From: Sphingomonadales bacterium
GTDB taxonomy: Bacteria > Pseudomonadota > Alphaproteobacteria > Sphingomonadales > Sphingomonadaceae
Assembly (NCBI GenBank): GCA_028869175.1
Contig: JAGWTB010000015.1
Coordinates: 1 to 38,186, forward strand
Length of the DNA: 38,186 nt
Direction of reading: 5' to 3'
In this document: positions 1-7,717 of the stretch, piece by piece
How the letters are laid out: the number at the start of each line of letters is the position of its first letter
How positions within the stretch are numbered: position 1 is the first letter of the stretch
Position numbers and translations under genes: made by a program
The notes under the pieces: model-generated
What the model was told of the DNA's origin: nothing
Seen by the model: the letters and a program-made list of their open reading frames with translations, nothing else
Databases searched by the model: none

Positions 1-736
1 CGCCGCCCCAGCTGTCGCTTTCCGAAAGCGGCCAGCCCTGGGTGTGCAGCACGCGGCCTTCCACATGCTTGGCGGGATCGATGTCCCACAGTTCCTTGAT
101 GCCGATGCCGTAGATCTGCGGTTCGCAATCGGCTTCCAGATCGTACTTCGCCTTGAGCCGCTTGGTCAGGTGACCACGTGCGCCTTCGCAGAACACGGTA
201 TATTTGGCGAGCAGGTTCATGCCGGGCTGGTAATCGCCCTTGTGTTCGCCATCGCGGCCGACGCCCATGTCGCCGGTCTGGACGCCGATCACCTTGCCGG
301 CATCGTCATAGAGAATCTCGGCCGCGGGGAAGCCCGGGAATATCTCCACGCCCAGTTCTTCGGCCTTGCCGCCCAGCCAGCGGCACAGGCTGCCGAGGCT
401 GCCGGTGTAGGTGCCCTTGTTCGACATGAACGGCGGCATAAGGATGTGCGGGATCGGCAGCTTGCCGTTCTTGGTCAGATACCAGTGCCAGTTATCGGTC
501 ACCGGCACTTCGGCCATCGGGCAGCCATCATCGCGCCAGTCGGGCAGCAGTTCGTCGAGCGCCTTGGGATCGAATACCGCGCCCGACAGGATATGCGCGC
601 CGATTTCGGAGCCCTTTTCCAGAATGCAGACCGAAAGGTCCGCATTCAGCTGTTTCAGCCGGATCGCCGTAGCCAGACCAGCGGGGCCGCCGCCGACAAC
701 GACGACGTCATAGGGCATCGATTCACGTTCGCTCAT
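1..736 (-). CDS. Electron transfer flavoprotein-ubiquinone oxidoreductase, N-terminal 245 residues (gene cut by left edge)
   Basis: ETF-QO passes electrons from reduced ETF (fatty-acid and amino-acid dehydrogenation) to ubiquinone at the inner membrane. The reading frame runs from an ATG at 736 down to base 1 without a stop. The visible part begins MSERESMPYDVVVVGGGPAG, the FAD dinucleotide-binding glycine motif at residues 15-20. It continues through stretches typical of the family, such as EKGSEIGAHILSGAVFDPKAL and a segment with PPFMSNKGTYTGSLG. The family is about 540-560 residues, so the quinone-binding part and the C-terminal [4Fe-4S] domain lie outside the window. The gene is divergent from the glycosylase-like gene; the roughly 100 bases between them must hold both promoters, but no convincing boxes stand out. 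The product is clear; only the truncation by the window limits the call. Confidence 0.93.
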   Translation of the reverse strand, partial: MSERESMPYDVVVVGGGPAGLATAIRLKQLNADLSVCILEKGSEIGAHILSGAVFDPKALDELLPDWRDDGCPMAEVPVTDNWHWYLTKNGKLPIPHILMPPFMSNKGTYTGSLGSLCRWLGGKAEELGVEIFPGFPAAEILYDDAGKVIGVQTGDMGVGRDGEHKGDYQPGMNLLAKYTVFCEGARGHLTKRLKAKYDLEADCEPQIYGIGIKELWDIDPAKHVEGRVLHTQGWPLSESDSWGG

Positions 737-838
737 GGGTATCCCTGCCTTCCCCAGGCACGCTTCGGCGCACCGGCGTCAAAAAACCATGATTGCGCCT
801 TGATTGGTGCGATGCAGGAGGTCAAGAGCCTAACCGAT

Positions 839-1612
839 ATGAGCGGGGACAAGGATCACGACATCGCCGGGGCTGTGGCTGCCGCTTTCGACTGGTGGCG
901 CGAGGCCGGGGTGGACTGTGACTTCCTGATCGATCCGGTCGACTGGCTTGCTGTGCCAGAGCGCGCGCATGCCCCGCAGATCGATGCTCCGCCGCCGCTG
1001 CGGGCCGAATTCGCCGGCACCGATCCTGTCGTTCGCATGGCCCCCGAACCAGCGCGCTTCGGTGCCGACCTGCCTGCGGACCTGGCGGCCTTCGAGGCGT
1101 GGTGGCTTGCCGAACCATCGCTCGACGGCGGGCGCAGCGACCGGCGGGTCCCGCCGCGCGGACCTGCCGGGGCAGAGGTGATGGTGCTGGTAACGGAACC
1201 GGAGGCCGAGGACGAGGAGCGGCTGCTGTCCGGCGTGCAAGGCAGGCTGCTCGACGCCATGCTTAAGGCGATGGGTTTTGCCCCTGACGAAGCCTATGTC
1301 GCCACTGCCTTGCCACGCCACACGCCGCTGGCTGACTGGCCGGCCCTGACGGCGCAGGGACTCGGCGCGGTGCTCGCCCGGCACGTCCGTCTGGCCGCGC
1401 CAAAGCGGCTCATTGTCCTTGGCGGCAACATCCTGCCGCTTTTCGGCAACGACCTGCCGAATTCCGCTCAAAGTTTACGCGAGTTTAACCATGAGGGCCT
1501 CAGCCTTCCCTTGCTGCCCGGACCCGATCTCGCTGCCCTGCTCGCACGTCCGCGAGGCAAGGCAAGGGTCTGGCAGCAATGGCTGGAACTGACGGGGCAA
1601 GAGCAATCGTGA
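839..1612 (+). CDS. Uracil-DNA-glycosylase-fold protein, active-site motifs degenerate
   Basis: A 257-residue protein whose C-terminal half follows the plan of family 4/5 uracil-DNA glycosylases. A strand VMVLVTEPEAEDEERLLSG occupies the place of the usual GEAPG..ED..GRPF motif. It is followed by GRLLDAMLKAMGF and by RLIVLGGNILPLFGN, the 'VLVLLGxxA' strand. The N-terminus (DWWREAGVDCDFLIDPVDW) is family-specific. The catalytic motif is not intact, the C-terminal 'HPS' position reads LPGPDLAALLARP, and the protein has a single Cys, so it cannot carry the [4Fe-4S] cluster of family 4. Repair activity is therefore doubtful. I chose ATG 839 rather than ATG 812 because AGGAGG (816-821) would be destroyed as a Shine-Dalgarno site by the earlier start; its spacing to 839 is somewhat long. 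The stop overlaps the next gene (TGATG), indicating translational coupling. Confidence 0.72.
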   Translation: MSGDKDHDIAGAVAAAFDWWREAGVDCDFLIDPVDWLAVPERAHAPQIDAPPPLRAEFAGTDPVVRMAPEPARFGADLPADLAAFEAWWLAEPSLDGGRSDRRVPPRGPAGAEVMVLVTEPEAEDEERLLSGVQGRLLDAMLKAMGFAPDEAYVATALPRHTPLADWPALTAQGLGAVLARHVRLAAPKRLIVLGGNILPLFGNDLPNSAQSLREFNHEGLSLPLLPGPDLAALLARPRGKARVWQQWLELTGQEQS

Positions 1613-3402
1613 TGCGTGGCAAGCGACTTTCCGGATTGGGGCTGCTGGCGGCATGTGCCGCGGCAGTGCTGCCCCTGGCCGCGCCTGCCGCGCGGGCGAA
1701 CAGCGCGGCGATGGACTATTTCCAGAGCCGGGCAGACCGCACCGCCGTACCCAGCCTGCTCAGCCAGGACGACCGCAGCTATTACCGGGACCTTTTCGCC
1801 GCGATCCGGCGGCAGGACTGGTCCAGGGTGCAGACGCTGTTTGCGCAGAAGGCGGACGGGCCGCTGCATCAGGTTGCCCGCGCCGAATACTACCTCGCCG
1901 CCAACTCGCCGAAGGTGGAACTCGATACGCTGAACCAGTGGCTCGCCAGCGGGACGACGCTGCCGCAGGCCGAACAAATCGGCGCGCTGGCGATGCGGCG
2001 CGGGGCGACCAGCATGCCGTCGCTGCCGCTGCCGCAGTCGCTCTTCGCGCAGCCTTCCACCCCCAAGCGAGTCCGCCCGCGCGAAATCAACGATGGCACT
2101 ATGCCCAACGGCGTGGCGGCCAGCATCCTCGACAAGATCAAATATGACGATCCGGCCGGGGCCAAGGCCCTGCTCGACGGGATCGATTCGGTGCTGTCCA
2201 GCGATGCCCGCGCCGCCTGGCGCCAGCGCGTCGCCTGGAGCTTCTATATCGAGAACGACGACGCCAACGCCTATGCCGTGGCGCTCTCCGGGGCGCAGGC
2301 CAGCGGGCCGTGGGTGCCGGAAGCCTGGTGGACCGCCGGCCTCGCTGCCTGGCGCATGGGCGATTGCACCGGCGCCGCCGACGCCTTTGACAAGGCCGCG
2401 CACGGGGCGACCAATCCGGAGCTCTCCGCCGCCGGTTATTTCTGGCAGAGCCGCGCGCTGGTGCGGTGCCGCCAGCCCGAAAAGGCCGCCGCGCCCCTGC
2501 GCGCTGCGGCGCGGCTGGACGAGACGCTCTACGGCATGCTCGCCGCCGAAACGCTGGGCATGAAGCTGTCCGAAAGCCACACCGCGCCAGACTTCACCCT
2601 GGCTGACTGGCAGCAGTTGCGCGATGTCGGCAACGTGCGCGTTGCCGTCGAACTGGCCGAAGTGGGCGAAGACGGGCTGGCCGACGAGGTGTTGCGGCAC
2701 CAGGCGCGGATCGGCGAACCCTCGCTGTACCAGCCGCTGTCGCGCCTGGCGCGGGACATCGGCCTGCCTTCCACCCAGCTGTGGATGGCACAGAACGTGC
2801 CGAACGGTGGCAAGTCCGAACCAGCGGCGCGCTTCCCCACCCCCAAATGGGTCCCTGCTAACGGCTGGAAGGTCGATCCGGCGCTGGTCTATGCCCACAC
2901 CCTGCAGGAATCGGTGTTCCGCGCCACTGCCGTCAGCCAGACCGGCGCGCGCGGGCTGATGCAGATCATGCCCGCCGCCGCGCGCGACCATGCCGCAGAA
3001 CTCGGCGTGTCAGGCAATGCCGCAGACCTGACCAAGCCCGAAATCAACCTGGCTTTCGGCCAGCAGCACTTGCAGATGCTGCGCGATTCGCCCGGCACGC
3101 AGGGCCTGCTGCCCAAGGTGATGGCCGCCTACAACGCCGGGCTGGTTCCGGTCAGCCACTGGAACACCGAAATCCGCGATTCCGGCGATCCGCTACTGTG
3201 GATGGAATCGGTGCCCTATTGGGAAACCCGTGGCTACGTCGCCATCGTGCTCAGGAACTACTGGATGTACGAGCGGCAGGCGGGTGGTCCTTCGGAAACC
3301 CGGCAGGCGCTGGCGCAAGGGCTGTGGCCCACCTTCCCCGGCCTCGCCGGCGCGCAGGGCGTACGCATGGCAGCGAATGGAACGATCCAGCGTGGCCGTT
3401 GA
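1612..3402 (+). CDS. Soluble lytic murein transglycosylase (Slt70-like)
   Basis: A periplasmic enzyme that cleaves the MurNAc-GlcNAc bond of peptidoglycan, leaving 1,6-anhydro-MurNAc. It has 596 residues with a signal peptide (MRGKRLSGLGLLAACAAAVL...APAARA, cleavage near residue 29). A long alpha-superhelical region with TPR-like helices runs to about residue 410. The C-terminal SLT domain contains VYAHTLQESVFRATAVSQTG, with the catalytic Glu at residue 433. It is followed by ARGLMQIMP and by KVMAAYNAG, the standard motifs of family 1 transglycosylases. The start at 1612 overlaps the stop of the upstream gene (TGATG) and places the signal peptide at the N-terminus; an earlier in-frame ATG at 1579 would put 11 extra residues before it. 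The end overlaps moaB by 26 bases, so the three genes look like one operon. Confidence 0.92.
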   Translation: MRGKRLSGLGLLAACAAAVLPLAAPAARANSAAMDYFQSRADRTAVPSLLSQDDRSYYRDLFAAIRRQDWSRVQTLFAQKADGPLHQVARAEYYLAANSPKVELDTLNQWLASGTTLPQAEQIGALAMRRGATSMPSLPLPQSLFAQPSTPKRVRPREINDGTMPNGVAASILDKIKYDDPAGAKALLDGIDSVLSSDARAAWRQRVAWSFYIENDDANAYAVALSGAQASGPWVPEAWWTAGLAAWRMGDCTGAADAFDKAAHGATNPELSAAGYFWQSRALVRCRQPEKAAAPLRAAARLDETLYGMLAAETLGMKLSESHTAPDFTLADWQQLRDVGNVRVAVELAEVGEDGLADEVLRHQARIGEPSLYQPLSRLARDIGLPSTQLWMAQNVPNGGKSEPAARFPTPKWVPANGWKVDPALVYAHTLQESVFRATAVSQTGARGLMQIMPAAARDHAAELGVSGNAADLTKPEINLAFGQQHLQMLRDSPGTQGLLPKVMAAYNAGLVPVSHWNTEIRDSGDPLLWMESVPYWETRGYVAIVLRNYWMYERQAGGPSETRQALAQGLWPTFPGLAGAQGVRMAANGTIQRGR

Positions 3403-3931
3403 TCCGGCCCTGCCATTCAAGCCGGTCAACATCGTAGTCCTGACCGTTTCCGACAGCCGCACCCTTGAAACCGACACCTCCGGCGCGCTGCTGGCAGAGC
3501 GGGTCAAGGCTGCCGGCCATCATCTCGTTGCCCGGGCCATCGAAAAGGACGAGGTGATCCTGATCGCCAACCGGCTGAACAACTGGATCGACGATAGCGC
3601 CATAGACTGCGTGATCGTTACCGGGGGCACCGGCCTTACCGGGCGCGATGTCACCCCCGAAGCGCTCGACCGGGTGCTGCAATCGGGCGGCGGCACGGAC
3701 ATTTCCGGCTTCGGCGAACTGTTCCGCTGGCTGAGCTTCCGTTCGATCGGCACCTCCACCATCCAGTCCCGCGCGCGCGCCATCGTCACGCGCGGAACCT
3801 ATGTCTTCGCCTTGCCCGGCTCCAACGGCGCGGTGAAAGATGGCTGGGACGGCATCCTTGCCGAACAGCTCGACAGCCGCAACCGGCCCTGCAACTTCGT
3901 CGACCTGATGCCGCGATTGCGGGAACGGTAG
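3377..3931 (+). CDS. moaB: Molybdenum cofactor biosynthesis protein B
   Basis: A MoaB/Mog-fold protein of 184 residues, expected to act in molybdopterin adenylylation or handling in the cytoplasm. The fold is shown by NIVVLTVSDSRT near the N-terminus, VIVTGGTGLTGRDVTPEAL in the middle (the pterin-binding glycine loop and conserved Asp), and FALPGSNGAVKDGWDGIL near the end. The start is taken at ATG 3377, inside the end of the transglycosylase gene. GTG 3391 is an alternative, and there is no strong Shine-Dalgarno sequence for either, which fits translation by coupling. No other molybdenum-cofactor gene lies in the window. The gene converges with the YbjN-like gene, 13 bases away. Confidence 0.88.
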   Translation: MERSSVAVDPALPFKPVNIVVLTVSDSRTLETDTSGALLAERVKAAGHHLVARAIEKDEVILIANRLNNWIDDSAIDCVIVTGGTGLTGRDVTPEALDRVLQSGGGTDISGFGELFRWLSFRSIGTSTIQSRARAIVTRGTYVFALPGSNGAVKDGWDGILAEQLDSRNRPCNFVDLMPRLRER

Positions 3932-3947
3932 GCCGACGCGGGGCCTA
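3929..3947. terminator. Short hairpin between convergent moaB and the YbjN-like gene
   Basis: TAGGCC (3929-3934) pairs with GGCCTA (3942-3947) around a 7-base loop, followed by TTT on the plus strand. Both stop codons lie in the stem arms: TAG of moaB on the plus strand and TAG of the YbjN-like gene on the minus strand. A bidirectional terminator is inferred; the stem is short. Confidence 0.4.
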
Positions 3948-4448
3948 TTTCCCCGGTGCCGGGTGCTTGTTGAAGAACACCCGCACATTGCCCAGGATCA
4001 CCTGCCACCAATCGACCACGTCGGCGAAGTTGGGCTGGCTCAGGCCGCCGACGGTCGAGATGTCGTAGCTCAGCGACAGTGTGCCATCGTCATTCAACGC
4101 CATCTGGCTGAAGCGGTTGGCCTTGTTCCACTCGTTGGCGAGTTGCGCGGTATTGGTCGGATCCTTTTCGAAGGTGATCATGAAGCCCAGCGACGTGCAG
4201 TTCTCCCCCTTTTCGCAGCCGTAGAACAGCACCGAATAGTTGTAGCCGTTCGCCGCGCTTTCGATCTTGGGGTTGCCGGTGCTGTCGCTCTTGCCCAGCA
4301 TCGCGCGGTAGCCTTGCGCCTGCAACGAGGCGACGACGCTGTCCGGCTTGGCGGCGCAGACGTAGCTGCTCGGGCAACCGTCGGCAAAAGCCTGTCCCGG
4401 CGCCGCCATCGCAGCAAGGACCACAGCCGCACGCGCTATCCTGTTCAT
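3945..4448 (-). CDS. YbjN domain-containing secreted protein
   Basis: A protein of 167 residues with a signal peptide (MNRIARAAVVLAAMAAPGQAFA, cleavage near residue 22), so it is exported to the periplasm. The mature part resembles the YbjN domain: a substrate-like alternation with SVVASLQAQGYRAML, then YSVLFYGCEKGENCTSLGFMITFE and a final DVVDWWQVILGNVRVFF helix. Two Cys pairs (C25/C31 after cleavage, and the GCEKGENC pair) could form disulfides in the periplasm. The function of YbjN-type proteins is not settled; they have been linked to stress and surface phenotypes. ATG 4448 is preferred over an in-frame TTG nine bases upstream because it gives a normal signal peptide. It is divergent from the radical SAM gene. 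Confidence 0.75.
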   Translation of the reverse strand: MNRIARAAVVLAAMAAPGQAFADGCPSSYVCAAKPDSVVASLQAQGYRAMLGKSDSTGNPKIESAANGYNYSVLFYGCEKGENCTSLGFMITFEKDPTNTAQLANEWNKANRFSQMALNDDGTLSLSYDISTVGGLSQPNFADVVDWWQVILGNVRVFFNKHPAPGK

Positions 4449-4502
4449 CCGATTCAACCCCCGTCCGATACACCCTCAACCTGATGGAAGGCCATCGCGG
4501 GC

Positions 4503-4531
4503 TTGTCAATTTGTTCTACTTATGTTCAAAT
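4503..4531 (+). promoter_or_regulatory. Candidate promoter of the radical SAM gene
   Basis: TTGTCA at 4503-4508 is a good -35 match; 17 bases later TCAAAT (4526-4531) is a weak -10. Transcription from this pair would begin about 4538-4539, at the A of the start codon, implying a leaderless transcript. No Shine-Dalgarno sequence lies ahead of ATG 4539. This is inferred from sequence only. Confidence 0.4.
4513..4527 (+). promoter_or_regulatory. LexA (SOS) box, GTTC-N7-GTTC
   Basis: Two GTTC half-sites (4513-4516 and 4524-4527) are separated by exactly seven bases. This is the direct-repeat operator described for LexA in alphaproteobacteria. It overlaps the spacer and -10 of the candidate promoter and ends 11 bases before the radical SAM start codon, a position suited to repression. 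Confidence 0.7.
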
Positions 4532-4538
4532 ACGCCAC

Positions 4539-5624
4539 ATGCCATCGTCCCTTCCCCCGGTCACCGGTCGCGGTGCCCAATCGGGGCGCGTGCCGCAACG
4601 CTTCGGGCTGGCAGCACGCGAGGCGGACGGGGACTGGCTGGACGAGCGCGAAGGGGTAGACGGTGCCCCTGCCCGGCTTCGCACCACCGTGACGCTGGAA
4701 AAGCCCCGCTCGATCCTCAGCTTCAATGCCTCGCCCGATATTCCGTTCGACCGCTCGGTCAACGCCTATCGCGGCTGCGAGCATGGCTGCATCTATTGCT
4801 ACGCCCGCCCCAGCCATGCCTTTCATGACCTGTCGCCAGGTCTGGACTTCGAGACGAAGCTGTTCGCCAAGCCCGATGCCGCCGCGCTGCTGCGCGCGGC
4901 GCTGGCGAGGCGCGGCTACGCCCCCGCGCCGATTGCCATGGGCACCAATACCGACCCGTACCAGCCCATCGAAGCCCGCTTCGGCATCACCCGGCAAGTG
5001 CTGGAACTCTGCCTGGAAACCCGCCACCCGGTGACGATCACCACCAAGTCTGACCGGGTGCTGCGCGATCTGGATCTGCTGGCCGAACTGGCGCGGCACC
5101 GGCTGACGGCGGTGGGAATCTCGGTCACCAGCCTCGACCCGCGCCTGTCCGGCACGCTGGAACCGCGCGCCGCCGCGCCGGCCAAGCGGCTCACGGCGCT
5201 GGAGCGGCTGGTGGCGGCTGGCGTGCCGGCACACGTCTCCATCGCCCCCATCGTGCCTTCGATCACCGACATGCATCTTGAGGCGATCCTGGAAGAAGCC
5301 GCCGCGCGCGGGGTGCGTTCCGCCAGCTGGATCATGCTGCGCCTGCCGCACGAAGTGGCACCGCTGTTTCGCGAGTGGCTTGACGTCCATTTCCCCGATC
5401 GCGCGGCCAAGGTAATGGCGATTGTCCGGTCGATGCGCGAAGGGCGTGACAATGATCCGGATTTCTTCACCCGGATGAAACCGAACGGCGTCTGGGCCGA
5501 CCTGTTCCGCCAGCGCTTCCGCAAGGCTTGCGCCCGGCTGGACATCAACCGCGCGGAGGACGTGAAGCTGGATTGCACGCAGTTCCGTGCGCCGGAGCGC
5601 AATGGGCAGATGAGCTTCTTGTGA
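4539..5624 (+). CDS. PA0069-family (SplB-like) radical SAM protein
   Basis: A 361-residue radical SAM enzyme. The cluster motif is RGCEHGCIYCYA, with C80, C84 and C87 in the CX3CX2C arrangement that ligates the [4Fe-4S] cluster used to cleave S-adenosylmethionine. Further family landmarks are TTVTLEKPRSILSFN and NAYRGCEHG ahead of the cluster, MGTNTDPYQPIE, TTKSDRVLRD, and SIAPIVPSITD later in the barrel. The group is annotated as a spore-photoproduct-lyase-like (COG1533) relative; its substrate is not known, and the conserved lyase Cys of SplB cannot be assigned by eye. The LexA box immediately upstream points to induction by DNA damage, in keeping with a repair-type role. Start at ATG 4539: no ribosome binding site is visible, compatible with a leaderless mRNA. 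Confidence 0.88.
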   Translation: MPSSLPPVTGRGAQSGRVPQRFGLAAREADGDWLDEREGVDGAPARLRTTVTLEKPRSILSFNASPDIPFDRSVNAYRGCEHGCIYCYARPSHAFHDLSPGLDFETKLFAKPDAAALLRAALARRGYAPAPIAMGTNTDPYQPIEARFGITRQVLELCLETRHPVTITTKSDRVLRDLDLLAELARHRLTAVGISVTSLDPRLSGTLEPRAAAPAKRLTALERLVAAGVPAHVSIAPIVPSITDMHLEAILEEAAARGVRSASWIMLRLPHEVAPLFREWLDVHFPDRAAKVMAIVRSMREGRDNDPDFFTRMKPNGVWADLFRQRFRKACARLDINRAEDVKLDCTQFRAPERNGQMSFL

Positions 5625-5636
5625 AACCCATATCAG

Positions 5637-5661
5637 CCTCGTCATTCCCGCGAAGGCGAGG
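5637..5661. repeat. Partial copy of a dispersed hairpin repeat between convergent genes
   Basis: CCTCG (5637-5641) pairs with CGAGG (5657-5661). The core TCGTCATTCCCGCG (5639-5652) recurs exactly at 12634-12647, where it starts a larger inverted repeat. The element lies just after the radical SAM stop and before the DUF1330 stop on the other strand, a likely bidirectional terminator or REP-like remnant. Confidence 0.5.
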
Positions 5662-5676
5662 ACGACGAAACTGCGG

Positions 5677-6087
5677 TCATGCCCCCCCGTACCGCACCAG
5701 CCGGCTGTCCAGCACGGCTGCGGTGCGATGCGGGACAATGTCGGCCTTGTATTCGGGCGCGGTGATCATGGCGAAGAAGGCGCGGGAATCGGGGAAGCGC
5801 ATGACGAACACCTTGTCCCATTCGAACGGCTTCGGCCCGGTCACCACGCATTCGAAGGTTCCATCCCAGGACAGGCCCGCACCCAGTCCGGCCAGAAATG
5901 GCAGCAGCCGTTCAATATATTCGCGGTAGGCCCGTTCGCCGCTCCAGCCCAGTGTGGCGCTTGGATGGCCTTGCGGATATTCGGCCCGGTCACGATAGCG
6001 CACGAGGTTGAGCATGTGCATCGGCGTGTCGCGCGGCAACGCCTTGAAGATGGCCCAGTTCTCGGGATCGGGATCGACGTAGGGCAT
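5677..6087 (-). CDS. DUF1330 domain-containing protein
   Basis: A 136-residue protein with the ferredoxin-like dimeric alpha/beta barrel signature of DUF1330. The signature consists of PMHMLNLVRYRDRAEYP, then GWSGERAYREYIERLLPFLAGLG, then KPFEWDKVFVMRFPDSRAFFAMITAPEYKADIVPHRTAAVLDSRL (quoted here in parts). The ending 'AMITAPEYKAxxxHRxAAL.DSRL' is characteristic. The biochemical role of the family is unknown. It starts one base after the stop of the acyl-CoA synthetase gene (TGAgATG), so the two are surely co-translated, and a role linked to acyl-CoA metabolism is a guess from context only. Confidence 0.82.
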   Translation of the reverse strand: MPYVDPDPENWAIFKALPRDTPMHMLNLVRYRDRAEYPQGHPSATLGWSGERAYREYIERLLPFLAGLGAGLSWDGTFECVVTGPKPFEWDKVFVMRFPDSRAFFAMITAPEYKADIVPHRTAAVLDSRLVRYGGA

Positions 6088-6088
6088 C

Positions 6089-7687
6089 TCAACTCTCCAG
6101 CCGGTATTCCCTGAACTGATCGCGCAGGTCTTTCTTGCTGATCTTGCCGGTGCCGGTATGCGGCAAGGCATCGACGAATTCTATGGCATCGGGCAGCCAC
6201 CACTTTGCCACCTTGTCCGACAGGAAGGCGCGCAGGTCTTCCCCCGTCACGTCCGCACCGGGCTTTCGCACCACCACCAGGATCGGCCTTTCGTCCCACT
6301 TGGGGTGGGTAATGCCAATGGCGGCGGCCTCTGCCACCGCCGGGTGGCCGACGGCGGCATTTTCGAGATCGACCGAGCTGATCCATTCGCCGCCGGACTT
6401 GATCACGTCCTTGGTCCGGTCGGTGAGTTGCAGGGTGCCGTCGGGGTGGATCACCGCGACGTCGCCGGTATCGAACCATTGATCCGCCGCAGTGGCATCG
6501 TCCAGCGCCTTGAAATAGCGCTTCACTACCCACGGCCCGCGCACCTGCAACGCACCGGATGCCTTGCCGTCACGCGGCAGCACGACTGCGGGATCGCCCA
6601 GGCTGACGCAGCGGATCTCGACACCGAAGGGCACCCGGCCCTGCATCGCCTTGTAACTGACCTGGCTCTGGAAATCGCGTGCATCCCAGTCCCAGGGTTC
6701 CGCCCCGGTGGTGCCGATGGGCGATGTTTCGGTCATGCCCCAGGCGTGGGCGATGCGCAGGCCCTGTGCCATCAGCCGCTCGACAATCGGGCGCGGCATC
6801 GCTGAGCCGCCGACAACGACCTGCCGCAGTTCCGGCAGATCGATCCCGGTCGAATCCATATGCTGCAGCAACGCCAGCCAGACGGTCGGCACCCCGGCAG
6901 AGACGTTGACCTTTTCCTGCCGCATCATCTCGCACAGCGCCGCCGGATCGTTGCCCTGGACGTAAACGAACTTGGCCCCCGCCGCCGCGCCCATCCACGG
7001 CAGCCCCCAACTCGCGGCGTGGAACATCGGCACCACCGGCAGGACCACGCTGCGCGCGTCGAGGTTGAACACCGCCGGTTGCAGCGCGGTGATGGCGTGC
7101 AGCATGGTGGAACGGTGTTCGTAGAGCACACCCTTGGGGTGGCCGGTGGTGCCGCTGGTGTAGCACAGCATGCACGGCTCGCGCTCGCCGCCACTAGCCC
7201 AATTGCCCTCGGCGCTTTCGCCGGCGATCCAGTCCTCGAATGCGGGCGCGTGATCGCCGCTGTCAAAGCAGATGAAGCGTTCGATCCGCGGGCACTTGTC
7301 GCGCAGCCGATCAACGATGGGCTGGAACATCGCATCATAGAGCAGCACGCGGTCTTCGGCGTGATTGATCATGTATTCCAGCTGATCGTCGAACAGGCGC
7401 GGGTTGATCGTGTGGAGCACGCCGCCCGCCCCCACCACGCCGTACCAGCTGACCAGATGGCGGTGATGGTTGAGCGCCAGCGTGGCGATCCGGTCATGCG
7501 GGGCGATGCCATAGCGGCGCAGCGCGTTGGCCATCTTCATCGCATCGCGCCGCACGCCAGCCCAGTTGGTGCGGCTCTCGCTGCCATCCGCCCAGCGCGT
7601 GACGATTTCTCGCGTGCCGTGTTCGGTTGCGGCGTGATCGATCAGGTGGGTAACGCGCAGTTCCCAGTCCTGCATGGCTCCGAGCAT
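6089..7687 (-). CDS. Acyl-CoA synthetase (long/medium-chain fatty-acid--CoA ligase)
   Basis: An ANL-superfamily enzyme of 532 residues that activates a carboxylic acid through an acyl-adenylate to the CoA thioester. The P-loop is [19 protein letters not shown] near residue 174, followed by the AWGMTETSP motif (A5), [22 protein letters not shown] (A7) and [20 protein letters not shown] (A8 hinge). The C-terminal A10 Lys lies in [13 protein letters not shown]. Substrate length cannot be read from sequence; medium- to long-chain is typical of this subgroup. ATG 7687 has GGGAG at a good distance; ATG 7675 is possible. It follows dnaE by 30 bases on the same strand and is coupled to the DUF1330 gene downstream. 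Confidence 0.92.
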   Translation of the reverse strand: MLGAMQDWELRVTHLIDHAATEHGTREIVTRWADGSESRTNWAGVRRDAMKMANALRRYGIAPHDRIATLALNHHRHLVSWYGVVGAGGVLHTINPRLFDDQLEYMINHAEDRVLLYDAMFQPIVDRLRDKCPRIERFICFDSGDHAPAFEDWIAGESAEGNWASGGEREPCMLCYTSGTTGHPKGVLYEHRSTMLHAITALQPAVFNLDARSVVLPVVPMFHAASWGLPWMGAAAGAKFVYVQGNDPAALCEMMRQEKVNVSAGVPTVWLALLQHMDSTGIDLPELRQVVVGGSAMPRPIVERLMAQGLRIAHAWGMTETSPIGTTGAEPWDWDARDFQSQVSYKAMQGRVPFGVEIRCVSLGDPAVVLPRDGKASGALQVRGPWVVKRYFKALDDATAADQWFDTGDVAVIHPDGTLQLTDRTKDVIKSGGEWISSVDLENAAVGHPAVAEAAAIGITHPKWDERPILVVVRKPGADVTGEDLRAFLSDKVAKWWLPDAIEFVDALPHTGTGKISKKDLRDQFREYRLES

Positions 7688-7717
7688 CGCATTCTCCCAG
7701 GCGCGGGTGGATGGAGT

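Noticed and set aside
44..838. In-frame extension of the glycosylase-like protein by 265 residues to an ATG at 44
   Set aside because: This part is antisense to the clearly conserved ETF-ubiquinone oxidoreductase coding sequence; the open frame is a by-product of GC-rich codon use. The real start is near 839.
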